64,000 bases of DNA from Fusibacillus kribbianus (GCF_030053595.1 NZ_JASGBQ010000008.1:23945-87944); one strand, 5' to 3'; shown: positions 43,896 through 53,360, counted from the first letter of the stretch. Notes: generated by a model from the sequence alone, not told the origin. Numbers and translations: made by a program.

Positions 43896-44375
43896 TTACA
43901 TTGTGGTTTGTTTCTGCTTTTCACGGTGCTTACGCACTCTGGCTGCGGTCTGCTGGCGGCGTGCTTCGGTGGCACAGCGTTTCGAGCAGTACACCCGTTT
44001 CCCGTCAATGAGGAATGGCTTGCCGCACAGCTTGCAGTTGACCGTTGGTGCGTGATTGAATACAGCGTCCAGCTTCGGTGCTTCGGGCAGTACAGATTCC
44101 CGAAAATATCTGCACAGGGCGCTGTTGGTATAGCAGATACCAAGCATATAGCAGTTGCTCGTCGTCGCAAGCTCGGTATCGCTCGTTTCCGTGCAAGCAC
44201 GAAAAGCTCGCTCACTCCGCTGCTCCTCCTCTCCCCAAAAAGTCTTACGACTTTTCGGGGTCCCCGATAATGGCAGGCAGCCGTATTCCTTGTCGTAGTT
44301 GGCACACTTGGAGACAACTAACTTTTTGATCTGTCTTTTCTCCTTTCCTGTCAGCTCACGATAGGTTTTGCTCAT
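43896..44375 (-). CDS. Cysteine-rich VLP-domain protein with internal insertion
   Basis: A 159-residue protein with the VLP-family start (TGKEKRQIKKLVVSKCANYDKEYGCLPL), CYMLGICYTNSALCRYF, and a zinc pair CKLCGKPF...YCSKRCATEARR. Between GCLPL and CYMLG there are about 36 extra residues (SGTPKSRKTFWGEEEQ...ELATTSN) absent from the related protein at 50492, encoded by a palindrome-rich insert at about 44157-44265. The frame stays open. The family is common in IMEs; its function is unknown. Confidence 0.75.
   Translation of the reverse strand: MSKTYRELTGKEKRQIKKLVVSKCANYDKEYGCLPLSGTPKSRKTFWGEEEQRSERAFRACTETSDTELATTSNCYMLGICYTNSALCRYFRESVLPEAPKLDAVFNHAPTVNCKLCGKPFLIDGKRVYCSKRCATEARRQQTAARVRKHREKQKQTTM
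44157..44265. repeat. Palindrome-rich ~110-bp in-frame insert
   Basis: This stretch interrupts the VLP gene between codons for Leu and the Cys-Tyr-Met motif. It includes the hairpin CCCCAAAAAGTC-TTAC-GACTTTTCGGGG (44233-44260, one mismatch) and a related pair GAGCGAGCTTTTC/GAGCGATACCGAGC. Small size, palindromes and preserved frame suggest a MITE- or REP-like sequence. Confidence 0.5.
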
Positions 44376-44532
44376 AGGCAGTTTCCTCCTTTCTTTAGTA
44401 TTGGAAGTAATATAATAAGGGACAGAATGTATTACTTCCTCACTAATAGGAGAAATACGGGGTGTTTAGCGGAACTGTTTTTTCGAATAATCAAAGAAAA
44501 TTTGAAAAATATTTTTGAAGGGGGTTCCTGCG

Positions 44533-45477
44533 GTGTACGACGAACCCAAGCGATACGAAAATGACAATCTTTATGATGAAGATACTGATTATTATGATGA
44601 ATACGACACGGACGCTCCCGATTACATAGACGAAGATGAAGAAGATGAAAATGCCCTTTGGGATGACGAGGAAGATACCACCGATGAAGCCGATCCCAAT
44701 GAATCTCCCCGAAAGAAGCGAAGAGAACAAGTAACATTTTCCAGTATTGAGGATGAAGAAGCCGAAGAACAGGAGCAGGCACAACGCAGGCTTGCCAAGG
44801 AACAGCGGCTCATTGACGAACTGGAAGCCGATGCAGAGGAACATCCCATAGAGGATGACGGGGACGATACCGGAGATGAGCAGCCCGAACGAAAACTCTT
44901 AAAGCGTGAGCTTCGGGCGCAGGCTCTGAAACGGTTGGAGGATTCTGCCCGAACGCTCAAAGATTACGAAAACCTTGTGGCGTGGTATGATCGGCTCGAT
45001 GCCAACCGTCAGCGCAAGGAGCGCTATCACGAGCTGTACCGAAGTGGTGACGATGTTCCCCTTGACTATGGAGCAGCCGAAGGCGGGCTGTACTTTCCCG
45101 ACACTCTCAACGATGTGTTGTCCAAGCTGGAACGCAAAGGTGATTTCGTAGATTCCATTTTCTACTGTCCTTACGACATCCACGAGCTTGTGACGGATGG
45201 GGATATATCCAATATCCTGCGGGAATTGAGCGAAGATAGCAAATTCCTTATGTTCCTGTGGGCACTGCGGCAGTATAGTTCTGTCAGAATTGCCGCTATT
45301 CGTGGGCAGTCTGACCGTAACATCCGCAAAGTGCGAAACACGATGCTCAAAAAGATACGAAAAAAGCTGCTTGCCGCACTTACCGAAAAAGTGCAGATAC
45401 AGCAGCCCTTGACCTTGCTCGATAAAGATTTTTTAAGAGAAAACGGTGTAGATATTGAAAACAACAGTGATGCGTAA
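44533..45477 (+). CDS. Acidic sigma-70-region-4-like protein
   Basis: About 314 residues from GTG at 44533 (GGGGG 8 bases upstream). The first 120 residues are extremely acidic (DEDTDYYDEYDTD...). The C-terminal part has SVRIAAIRGQSDRNIRKVRNTMLKKIRKKL, a sigma-factor-like helix-turn-helix. It is the first of three plus-strand cargo genes. It may regulate the element, but sigma activity is not shown by the sequence. Confidence 0.6.
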   Translation: MYDEPKRYENDNLYDEDTDYYDEYDTDAPDYIDEDEEDENALWDDEEDTTDEADPNESPRKKRREQVTFSSIEDEEAEEQEQAQRRLAKEQRLIDELEADAEEHPIEDDGDDTGDEQPERKLLKRELRAQALKRLEDSARTLKDYENLVAWYDRLDANRQRKERYHELYRSGDDVPLDYGAAEGGLYFPDTLNDVLSKLERKGDFVDSIFYCPYDIHELVTDGDISNILRELSEDSKFLMFLWALRQYSSVRIAAIRGQSDRNIRKVRNTMLKKIRKKLLAALTEKVQIQQPLTLLDKDFLRENGVDIENNSDA

Positions 45478-45525
45478 TATAATTATGGATAATATAGGTT
45501 ACAATACATGGCGGAGGGTTTGACG

Positions 45526-46428
45526 ATGAAGAACCTGTTTCAACGCACCAGTTCGCATTGGGTGCGATATAATGAATATGAATGGAAAACGGCGGAGAAT
45601 GGTATGTTGTATCTCACGCCTACCGCAACGGCACAGCCGGGAATTTACGACCCGCTGAGCGAATACCAACGCCTTATTCTGGATGCCATTGATATTGGTC
45701 GGATGGAATCGCAGAAGAAAACACCGCAGGAAATACAAAAGGCAATTCAAGTATTTGCAGTAAAGTATGGCTTGCTTGGTCTCATGACAGCGCTGCCTAC
45801 TACGCCGAATTTTATGGATTATGAGGCGGTATATCTGCCGAAGAATCATTTTATCCGTGAGGAATCCATGCCCACGATGGACTATCTTGATTTGTTCTTT
45901 CCTTTTGTTAAGCCGGATGTGGTCAAGCGTGGCGTGGAATCCATGTGGAATATACAGAATGACCGTGCAATGATGGCACTTGCCATGACTATGACGGATA
46001 AGCCGATGGCAGTCAATATGAGCTTCCAGCGAGAATATGCCGAGCCTTATGAATGGATAAAGCAGCAGTTCATTGATATTGCCTTTACCTATCTGACCTC
46101 TGTGCTGTTCTACGAGGATTACGACACGATGACCCCCGAACAGCGGCTTTTGATGCAGCAGGGCATGGAAGCCTTCGGCGGCAATGCGCCGACCTACCGT
46201 ATTGCTTTACTGGATAAGCCGACGATTGTGTGGGATTTTCACTCTCTTATGCTTGGGATACAAATGATGTTCAGCTTTATGCTGACCGACACGGAAAAAC
46301 CCATCCGCATCTGCAAGCATTGTTTGCAGACCTTTGTGGCAAGCAGACCGAGTGCGGTATTTTGCAGCCCTCAGTGTAAGAATAAGTATAATGTGTATAA
46401 GAGCAGAGCGAAGGATAAGAAGGATTGA
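45526..46428 (+). CDS. Unknown protein with C-terminal zinc finger
   Basis: About 300 residues from ATG at 45526 (GGAGGG upstream; an ATG at 45508 is possible). No known domain in the body. The C-terminus has CKHCLQTFVASRPSAVFCSPQCKNKYN, a CGNR/treble-clef-like zinc finger. It follows the sigma-like gene by about 50 bases and precedes the RhuM gene, on the same strand. Function not recognised. Confidence 0.65.
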   Translation: MKNLFQRTSSHWVRYNEYEWKTAENGMLYLTPTATAQPGIYDPLSEYQRLILDAIDIGRMESQKKTPQEIQKAIQVFAVKYGLLGLMTALPTTPNFMDYEAVYLPKNHFIREESMPTMDYLDLFFPFVKPDVVKRGVESMWNIQNDRAMMALAMTMTDKPMAVNMSFQREYAEPYEWIKQQFIDIAFTYLTSVLFYEDYDTMTPEQRLLMQQGMEAFGGNAPTYRIALLDKPTIVWDFHSLMLGIQMMFSFMLTDTEKPIRICKHCLQTFVASRPSAVFCSPQCKNKYNVYKSRAKDKKD

Positions 46429-46445
46429 TGGGATGGTGATATACA

Positions 46446-47468
46446 ATGGCTGACAATAAAAACAAACTTCAAATCAGGAACAGTACAGTGGATTTCCTCG
46501 TATTTACGAAAGACGCACAGGAGGACGGTATCGAAGTCCGAGTGCAGGATCATGACGTATGGCTGACACAAAAAGCAATCGCTCAGCTTTTCGATGTGGA
46601 CAGAAGCGTTGTGACGAAGCATTTGAAAAATGTCTATGAAAGTGGCGAATTGTCTGAAGATTCAACCTGTGCAAATTTTGCACAAGTTGCGGATAACGGA
46701 AAAACCTATCAATATAAGTTCTACTCCCTATCCGCCATTATTGCAGTCGGCTACCGTATCAACTCCGGCAGGGCAACGCAGTTCCGGCAGTGGGCAACCA
46801 GGGTGCTGGACACTTTTACCAAGCAGGGATATGTTCTGGACAAAAGCAGGCTCATCAACGGTCAGATTTTTGATGAAGACTATTTTGAACATCTGATTTC
46901 CGAGATTCAGGAAATCCGTGCCAGTGAGCGCCGTTTCTATCAGAAAATCACGGACATCTATGCCACCGCCGTGGATTATTCCCTCGACAGCCAGCTCACC
47001 AAGGATTTCTTTGCTACGGTGCAGAATAAGATGCACTATGCCGTCCATGGCAATACTGCCGCAGAAGTCATTATGGCACGGGCTGACCATACCAAAGAAC
47101 ACATGGGCTTGACCTCGTGGCGCAATGCTCCCGATGGTAAAATTGTGAAAGCGGATGTGTCGATTGCCAAGAATTACTTATCCAAGGGTGAGATACAGGA
47201 GCTGAACGAGATCGTCACCATGTATCTGGACTATGCCACAAGACAGGCACGGCGGCATATTCCTATGACGATGGCAGATTGGGCATCCAAGCTGGATGCG
47301 TTCCTGCAATTCAACGATGCGGAGATTCTGCAAAACAAGGGCAAGGTCACAGCCGCTATTGCAAAAGCATTTGCGGAAAGCGAATTTGAGCAGTACCGGA
47401 TCATTCAAGACCGCTTGTATCAAAGTGATTTTGACCGTCTTGTAGCCAGCACAAAAGAAAATAACTGA
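46446..47468 (+). CDS. RhuM family protein
   Basis: A 340-residue protein with the RhuM-type N-terminus: HDVWLTQKAIAQLFDVDRSVVTKHLKNVYESGEL (winged-helix-like), then KFYSLSAIIAVGYRINSGRATQFRQWAT. A C-terminal helical region follows. RhuM was named from Salmonella pathogenicity island 3; homologues are widespread on mobile elements and sometimes linked to defence or toxin loci. Its role is unknown. It is the third gene of the plus-strand cluster near the right end of IME-C. Confidence 0.85.
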   Translation: MADNKNKLQIRNSTVDFLVFTKDAQEDGIEVRVQDHDVWLTQKAIAQLFDVDRSVVTKHLKNVYESGELSEDSTCANFAQVADNGKTYQYKFYSLSAIIAVGYRINSGRATQFRQWATRVLDTFTKQGYVLDKSRLINGQIFDEDYFEHLISEIQEIRASERRFYQKITDIYATAVDYSLDSQLTKDFFATVQNKMHYAVHGNTAAEVIMARADHTKEHMGLTSWRNAPDGKIVKADVSIAKNYLSKGEIQELNEIVTMYLDYATRQARRHIPMTMADWASKLDAFLQFNDAEILQNKGKVTAAIAKAFAESEFEQYRIIQDRLYQSDFDRLVASTKENN

Positions 47469-47519
47469 CAAAAGCCAAAATGCCCGTTATTAGCCATAAC
47501 AGCCGATACGGGCATTCGT

Positions 47520-47891
47520 TTAAGCATATACAAGTTCAGTCAAAATGATTTCCTCCGCACGGTTGCGGATGTTGTTTTTACGGCGTACCCATTCCATTTG
47601 GTCAGCCGCTTTCAGTGCCTCGGTCACGCCCTCCTGCTCCGACATAGCAGATACGATGATTTCTATACGCTCATTACAGGCTTGGTCGATTTCGGCTAAG
47701 TGCTTGAACAGCGTTCCCTCCACCACATAGTTGGTGTAGAGGATTTTTCGGTGTTCTTTCAGATAGCTGCGACGCATACGTCCGTATTTGCCTATCTGAT
47801 AATCGCCGTCATCCGTCAGAACAAGGTTGGGGATAAAATAATCTCCCACTTGACGGTATGTACCGCCCATTTCCTCAAATATAGATTTCAC
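47520..47891 (-). CDS. tnpV: TnpV family transposon-encoded protein
   Basis: A 123-residue protein with GDYFIPNLVLTDDGDYQIGKYGRMRRSYL and a NNIRNRAEEIILTELVYA tail, clearly the same family as 26390-26767 but diverged. It is the last gene before the right end of IME-C (48033). Confidence 0.82.
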   Translation of the reverse strand: MKSIFEEMGGTYRQVGDYFIPNLVLTDDGDYQIGKYGRMRRSYLKEHRKILYTNYVVEGTLFKHLAEIDQACNERIEIIVSAMSEQEGVTEALKAADQMEWVRRKNNIRNRAEEIILTELVYA

Positions 47892-47967
47892 AAGAATCAG
47901 CTCCTTTTTGTGTTGATTTTCAGCGGTTATAAGGCTTTTTCTGCTCCTTTCCTATAACTGCTTTTCA

Positions 47968-48162
<195 letters not shown>

Positions 48163-48357
48163 CTATTCCGTGGTTTCATTGTACCACGGAACGGCGGGGG
48201 CTGTACAGCGGCAAAAGCGTTAAATTTGCTTCTTTACAGCTTTTCAATTTTCCGATTTTTATGGTATGGGTTGTCGTCCCATATTTGCAGTAGAAAAGTT
48301 CATAACTCCGTGGTATACTCTGATTTAACAAAAAAATCAGAAGTTAAAGGAGAAAAC

Positions 48358-48558
48358 ATGAAGTATACAATAGATGAATTAACCGCGGCCAAAAGGCAAA
48401 TTGATTCAACTCTGCACAAGCTAAGAGAAACAGTAAAAACATTTGAATCAAAGGATAATTCCGAGCGTTATAAATCACAAATCACATTGGCAAAGAGAAG
48501 AATAAAAGCCTTTGAAATTGCAAATTATTTTATAGAGAATGAGATTAAGAATTGCTAA
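48358..48558 (+). CDS. Small helical hypothetical protein
   Basis: A 66-residue, Lys-rich helical protein (MKYTIDELTAAKRQIDSTLH...) with AAAGGAG seven bases before the ATG. A plausible promoter precedes it (TATACT at 48314). It runs opposite to its neighbours. No family recognised. Confidence 0.5.
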   Translation: MKYTIDELTAAKRQIDSTLHKLRETVKTFESKDNSERYKSQITLAKRRIKAFEIANYFIENEIKNC

Positions 48559-48622
48559 AGCACTTCCGATTTTCGTTCCAGCGGTCATGCTCCCTGGCAT
48601 GGCCGCTTTTCCATGCTCCGGT

Positions 48623-48817
48623 TCACGCCGGATAAGTCGGCTCCTGTGTAGCAGCGGCTTCCGCTTCCAGTACCCGCGCCATTTTGTCGGCGGCTGTGGT
48701 TGTGGTGTCTTTCTTGAAATAGCCGGACACGACAAGGACGGAATTGCCCATGCGGATTTCCGTCACACAGTCAGGGCGGCGGGTGGTGCGGGTGTCGTGC
48801 TGCTTGTTATCTGCCAT
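48623..48817 (-). CDS. tnpW: TnpW-like small protein
   Basis: A 64-residue protein from ATG at 48817 (AAAGGAGTATTGCCT upstream), with CVTEIRMGNSVLVVSGYFKKDTTTTAADKMARVL. This resembles TnpW-like accessory proteins: a short N-terminus, beta strands and a helix ending. It lies between dnaC and the split recombinase, as expected in this IME type. Confidence 0.7.
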   Translation of the reverse strand: MADNKQHDTRTTRRPDCVTEIRMGNSVLVVSGYFKKDTTTTAADKMARVLEAEAAATQEPTYPA

Positions 48818-48831
48818 AGGCAATACTCCTT

Positions 48832-49674
48832 TCAGTCGGTAATCAGTTTCTTCATGCTCTCCATTTTCCGCTTGGCGGTTTCCTGCCGGAAGTTGTCGCC
48901 GGTAAAGCGTACCGGGACGCACATGGAAAGCAGGCGGTCATAAATCCGGGAATGGGCGGTGTCCTCCGGGTTGTGCAGGTCGTCCAGCGTAAGGTTGGTC
49001 GTGACGATCAGCGGCTTGCCGCTGCGGTAACGGCTGTCAATCACATTGAACACCTGTTCCAGCCCGTATTCCGTCCCGCGTTCCATGCCGAAGTCGTCAA
49101 GGATCAGCAGCGGATAACGACAAAGGCGGGAAATGTACTCGTTGCGCCCCTCAAAGCTGGCGGCAAGGTCATTGAGGATAAGAGCAAAGTTCGTCATGCG
49201 GACGGGGATTTCTTTCTCCATGAGGGCGTTTGCGATACAGCCTGCAAGGTAGCTTTTGCCGGTGCCTACGCCGCCCCAGAACAGGCAGCCGATATTGTCT
49301 GTCCGCATATCTTCCCAATGCTCCACATACCGGCGGGCAAGCCCGGTCTGCGGGTTCCTGCCGTTGTCGTTCTCGAAAGTCCAGTCCCGCATGGTGGGGT
49401 CGGTAAAGCCCCGGCGTTTCAGTTCTTCCACGGTGTCAAGGTGTCTGCGCCGCTTTTCGGCGGCTTCCCGTTCCTCGCGGGCGGTTCTCTGGCAGTCGCA
49501 CTCTGCCGGGTGGCGGTCGCGCCCGAAGATAGCGGCCTTATCCGGCGCAAAATAGGCTTCTTTCGGCTTGCGGCACTTGCCGCAGTACAGTAAACCGTCC
49601 TCGCCGGTGTAGTCCTCCGGCTCCGGGATGGTGGTCGTCATATTCTCCAAAACCGCGTTGATTTCATTCTTCAT
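48832..49674 (-). CDS. DnaC/IstB-like helicase loader ATPase
   Basis: A 280-residue protein from ATG at 49674 (AAGGAGGGCGAGAGTTT upstream). The N-terminal zinc region is YCGKCRKPKEAYF...CDCQRTA. The AAA+ domain has GGVGTGKSYLAGCIANAL (Walker A) and LLILDDFG (Walker B). It probably loads a host helicase at the IME-B origin with RepA, whose 3' end overlaps its start. Confidence 0.88.
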   Translation of the reverse strand: MKNEINAVLENMTTTIPEPEDYTGEDGLLYCGKCRKPKEAYFAPDKAAIFGRDRHPAECDCQRTAREEREAAEKRRRHLDTVEELKRRGFTDPTMRDWTFENDNGRNPQTGLARRYVEHWEDMRTDNIGCLFWGGVGTGKSYLAGCIANALMEKEIPVRMTNFALILNDLAASFEGRNEYISRLCRYPLLILDDFGMERGTEYGLEQVFNVIDSRYRSGKPLIVTTNLTLDDLHNPEDTAHSRIYDRLLSMCVPVRFTGDNFRQETAKRKMESMKKLITD

Positions 49675-50419
49675 AAACTCTCGCCCTCCTTGCATGAGTA
49701 GTCTGGTATGCCCTTTTTAGGGGCTTCCTTTTTGTCGTTCCCCGCCCATATCCGCAGGGCGGCGGCATAGTTCTGGTAGCTTTTCCCGTTGGCGGCAAGG
49801 TAGCGGCTCATTTCCTCGATGAACCGTTCCAGCCTGTCAGGGTACTCTGCCTGCAACTCGTCGTATTCGGTCTGTGACAGAAAAATATTTCCATATCGGC
49901 CATAGGGCGCGGACGGCCCCCCACTCACTCCCTTTGTTTGGCTCTCTGTAAGGTTGTTTATAGTAGTTTGGTTAGGGGACGGTTTTCCGGCTCTATGAGG
50001 GGCGGACTTCCGGCCATCAGTTGGTCTGAAAACTGTACCTGTGGCACTGGCGGTACTTTGACATAAAGCCGGTTCGGTGCGGAGAAGCCGCCCCGTTCCC
50101 GTTCCAACAGCCCCGCCGTGTCCAGTTCATTAAGCGCCCCCTTGATGGTGGTGCTGCCTTTATCCAGTATTTCTGCTATCTCCGCGATGGGATAGATAAT
50201 ATAAATCCTGCCCTCGTCGTCCAGCCACTTGTTTTTCTGGGAGAGGGTGGAACGGTCTAACAGCAGCGAATACAGCAGCTTGGCGGTCTGTGAAATCTCC
50301 ATTTTCAGCAGGAAACGGGGATACGGCAGATAGGCGGGCAGCCGCGTGTCTGCCCTGATATAATCAGCGATAGGATCACCTCCCTGTGTTCGGGTTGATT
50401 TTGGCGTATTGTCACGCAT
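49671..50419 (-). pseudogene. repA: Replication initiator RepA, apparently frameshifted
   Basis: The N-terminal winged-helix domain from ATG at 50419 (MRDNTPKSTRTQGGDP...KLLYSLLLDRSTLSQKNKW...) runs to a stop at 49958. The C-terminal domain (GRYGNIFLSQTEYDELQ...YQNYAAALRIWAG) is open in another frame to 49671. That second frame is open upstream across the stop (PHRAGKPSPNQTTINNLTES), so the two pieces join with a one-base shift near 50010. It is either an inactivated gene, a sequencing error, or two adjacent genes. Overlaps dnaC by four bases. Confidence 0.65.
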
Positions 50420-50491
50420 TAAAACGCCGTTTCCGGGGGAAAAGGATAAATGTATCGCGTACCCTTTGACACCCACGAAAAAAGCCTTGAT

Positions 50492-50878
50492 TTATGCGGG
50501 TTTGAAAGGCTCTAAAGCGTGACATCTCTGCCTTTGTTTCCGCTTTCTCTCGGCGGCTTTGATTTTCTTCATGCGCCCGGCGCAGTCGGGGCAGTATTTT
50601 CCCCGGTTGGATTTGGGGACAAAGGCCGCCCCGCAGACGGCACACCGTTTCCGGCTTCCCCGGCACAAGAGGGCTGCGGCCAGCTCCCCGTCAAGGGGCA
50701 GGACAGCCACACGGAACCAGTGGCACATGAGGGAAAAGGAAATGCTCTGGACGCACACGCAAGGCTCCCCGTCGTCCAATAGCAGGCAGTTCCCCTCATC
50801 GTAGTTACAGCACTCATGTACCAGCCGCCGCGCCCGCCGGTGCTGGCGGTAGTCCATGTGGGGCAGGTTATCGCTCAT
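50492..50878 (-). CDS. Cysteine-rich VLP-domain protein
   Basis: A 128-residue protein from ATG at 50878 (AAAGGAGCAGAGCC upstream). It has the VLP motif VHECCNYDEGNCLLLDDGEPCVCVQ and a zinc ribbon CAVCGAAF...YCPDCAGRM. It overlaps the end of the relaxase gene. It is the uninterrupted counterpart of the protein at 43896. Confidence 0.8.
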   Translation of the reverse strand: MSDNLPHMDYRQHRRARRLVHECCNYDEGNCLLLDDGEPCVCVQSISFSLMCHWFRVAVLPLDGELAAALLCRGSRKRCAVCGAAFVPKSNRGKYCPDCAGRMKKIKAAERKRKQRQRCHALEPFKPA

Positions 50879-52502
50879 GGCTCTGCTCCTTTCTGCGGTG
50901 CGGCTCGTCCCGGCGCAAAATCTGGTCGATGTTCCGCTTGACGGTCTGCAACTCCTTGAACCGCTGTTTCTGTTCGTGATAGGTGTTATACAGGCCGTCT
51001 TTCTCGGAGATAAGCTGCTCGATCTCGGCCTGCAACGCTTTCCGGGCGGGCAGCTTGGTAATGCCATGCGCCTTGAAATACCGGGCTGCTGCGTCGGCTA
51101 TGATAAAATCGCTCTCATGGGCCTGCCGGTATGCGGCGCGGGCTTTCTCGGATTTCTGTGCCCGCAGCCCGTCGCGGGCGGCCTTGGTCTGGGCGTAGGC
51201 CAACACCTGCCGCTGCAACTTCTTTTTCCCTTGCAGCTTCGTTTCCAGTGCTTTCAGTTCGCCGCTGGTCTGGCGCATTTTCTGATAGGCGGTGTCAACG
51301 GCGGCTTCTAACTGCTCCGGGGAAGTAAAGCCGTATTGCTGGTAGACGGACAGCGTTTTGGCGGCCTGCTTCAGATTGTGTATCTTCGCCCAGCGTTCAT
51401 AGCCCCGGCCTTTGCCCTCGGCCATTTTCTGCTCAATGTCCACAAGCCGCTGCACTCCGTCCTGTTTCGGGGCGGCTATCTCGGCTCTGGCAACCTGCAA
51501 GCGGTCTTTTATGGTGCGTGGGGGATCGGGGGATCTGGCTGGCGCTTCGGCTGCTCTGGCGGCGTTTTGCTCTAAAACGGCAAAGACAGCGGCGCGGTCA
51601 AAATCGTCGCCCAGCTTCCGGGCGGTAATTGGCTTTGTCCTGTCCGGCGTGAGGTAGGAAAGCCGCCCCCGGCTCTCCTTGACGGTCACACCCTCCTGCA
51701 GCAACAGAGAGGAAAACTCGTCAAAGCTGGCGGCGGTGGCAAGGGCTTTCCGTAGGGTCTGCCGCAGCTTCTCCTTGTTCGTTTCAAACTTGGTCTGCCG
51801 GGGCGCGATACTATCGGCAATCATGGGGGCGTTCTGCTTGTCCAGCGCGGCCTGTCCCTTTTTCTGCGCCCAATACTCCCGGTCGGTGACGCGGTTCTTG
51901 CTGCCGTTCAAGAGGTCGATTTGATAAAGCCCCTCCCGGTGGCACATCTCCATGACTTCGGATTTGAAGTAGCGCAGGGCAGCGTCGGTACATCGGTGCT
52001 TGCAGCCGACTTTCGTATCGGCCGGCCTGTCCATGTAGGGCAGGAACGGCACTTCCTCAATCCGCAGGCTGTTTATGACGATATGCACATGAATGTTGCC
52101 GCTGTGGTTATGCCCGTCCGGGTGGGTGCAGACAAGGGCCTGGTGGCCGGGAAAATGCTCTTTACAGAATTGTTCCCCCAACGCCTGCGCCCGGTCTACG
52201 GTCAGGCCGTTGTCCGGCCCGTCCCGCGGGTCAAAGCTGATGATGTAGTGGTGGCTTTTCACATCTTCCCGCCGCTGGTTTTTCTGATAGCGGAGATTGG
52301 CCCGCATACACGCAACGGCAAAATCCTCCCCGTCGCAGTTCAGCGTGGACAGCCGGTAGTCCTCGCGGGGGATAAGCCTGCCGGTTTCATCAAGGACGGG
52401 CTTCATGGTAAACTCGTCATGCTCAAAGAGAAGATATTGCTCGGCGGCTCCGTAGTCGGCGTTTTTAGAGTTGATATGCTTGAGTGTTGCCAACCGCGTC
52501 AC
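50868..52502 (-). CDS. MobP-family relaxase of IME-B
   Basis: A 544-residue relaxase. HYIISFDPRDG and the HUH region HPDGHNHSGNIHVHIVINS (about residues 125-143) are of the MOBP type. A long charged coiled coil follows. It overlaps the MobC gene upstream and the VLP gene downstream. It is unrelated to the MobA/MobL relaxases of the other elements except for the common catalytic fold. Confidence 0.88.
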   Translation of the reverse strand: MTRLATLKHINSKNADYGAAEQYLLFEHDEFTMKPVLDETGRLIPREDYRLSTLNCDGEDFAVACMRANLRYQKNQRREDVKSHHYIISFDPRDGPDNGLTVDRAQALGEQFCKEHFPGHQALVCTHPDGHNHSGNIHVHIVINSLRIEEVPFLPYMDRPADTKVGCKHRCTDAALRYFKSEVMEMCHREGLYQIDLLNGSKNRVTDREYWAQKKGQAALDKQNAPMIADSIAPRQTKFETNKEKLRQTLRKALATAASFDEFSSLLLQEGVTVKESRGRLSYLTPDRTKPITARKLGDDFDRAAVFAVLEQNAARAAEAPARSPDPPRTIKDRLQVARAEIAAPKQDGVQRLVDIEQKMAEGKGRGYERWAKIHNLKQAAKTLSVYQQYGFTSPEQLEAAVDTAYQKMRQTSGELKALETKLQGKKKLQRQVLAYAQTKAARDGLRAQKSEKARAAYRQAHESDFIIADAAARYFKAHGITKLPARKALQAEIEQLISEKDGLYNTYHEQKQRFKELQTVKRNIDQILRRDEPHRRKEQSHER

Positions 52503-52863
52503 CTACTTTCTTGAGGACTTCATACTTGAGGACGGCAAGGTCGGATATGGCGGCGCGTACCTCGCCGGAAAGGGTGTTGTAGGGTACGCCGTATTCGTTC
52601 AGATACCGGGCAATCTGATTGAGGTTGCCGCCGATCCTGCCGTACTCGGCTGTCAGCTTCCCGACAGCGGAAAGCAACTCGTCATTGACCGACGACACAT
52701 GGACAACCGGGCGTATGGTCGCCCGCCGTATCGCCTGCCGGAGAAATTCGGACTGGCTGATACCATAGGGCGCAAGCCGCGCTGTGAAGTCGGCATACTC
52801 ATCTTCGGACAGCCGGGTTTTCACAACGCGGCTGCGGTGGGGCGTGTTGTATTTCTTTCGCAT
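52465..52863 (-). CDS. mobC: MobC-like mobilization protein
   Basis: A 132-residue protein from ATG at 52863 (AAAGGAGGTCACACC upstream). The N-terminal ribbon-helix-helix VVKTRLSEDEYADFTARLAPYGISQSEFLRQAI is followed by the bacterial mobilization signature GRIGGNLNQIARYLNEYG. It binds oriT and helps the relaxase. Overlaps the relaxase start by about 38 bases. Confidence 0.88.
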   Translation of the reverse strand: MRKKYNTPHRSRVVKTRLSEDEYADFTARLAPYGISQSEFLRQAIRRATIRPVVHVSSVNDELLSAVGKLTAEYGRIGGNLNQIARYLNEYGVPYNTLSGEVRAAISDLAVLKYEVLKKVGDAVGNTQAYQL

Positions 52864-52887
52864 GGTGTGACCTCCTTTCTCGCCCGT

Positions 52888-52926
52888 AAGGGCGCATGAG
52901 CAGGGTTTGGGGAAGGCACTCCCCAA
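52888..52926 (-). other. Candidate oriT of IME-B
   Basis: The hairpin TTGGGGA...TCCCCAA (52907-52926) is followed on the minus strand by CATGCGCCCTTACGGGCG, with TGCGCCCTT at 52888-52896, just upstream of mobC. A second short hairpin ACACCGG/CCGGTGT lies at about 53121-53150. No gene is seen in 52864-53360; the tail of the region resembles the leader DNA before other relaxase operons. Confidence 0.5.
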
Positions 52927-53360
52927 CAAGTTTCCCGCGAGGGGCAAAACTGCAGAATTGCGGATTTTGGCACCGTGGTAGAAACTTGCTCTCCGTGACT
53001 GCAAACTTTCTCTCACTTCCGTCCGCCACTTTTTTGGAAAACTGCAACCACAAAAGTTTGTTTCTCTTTTTCTGCTACTACTAATCCTGTAAAGGGCATT
53101 CCTGCCCGCTTTCGCTAAAATGACACCGGACGCAGTGGTTTCTACCCGGTGTTGGAGAAATCCTTTCTCTTTGCCCTCTACTACGGGTAAATGCTCCAAA
53201 TGCCAAACACCAGGGCAGAAAAATTCCCTCCTCGCTTACTACTACAACCGGCAGGGGGCAAAATGGCCGGGAGCGGAGCCGGACAACAAAAAAAGCAGTA
53301 AATCTTTTTCAAGACTTACTGCTTTCGCTGGCCGCGTCGGTGGCGGCTGGTATTCAGTTT

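Noticed and set aside
48475..48735. A minus-strand open frame of 86 codons next to TnpW
   Set aside because: It overlaps the better supported TnpW-like gene, has no ribosome binding site and no family resemblance.
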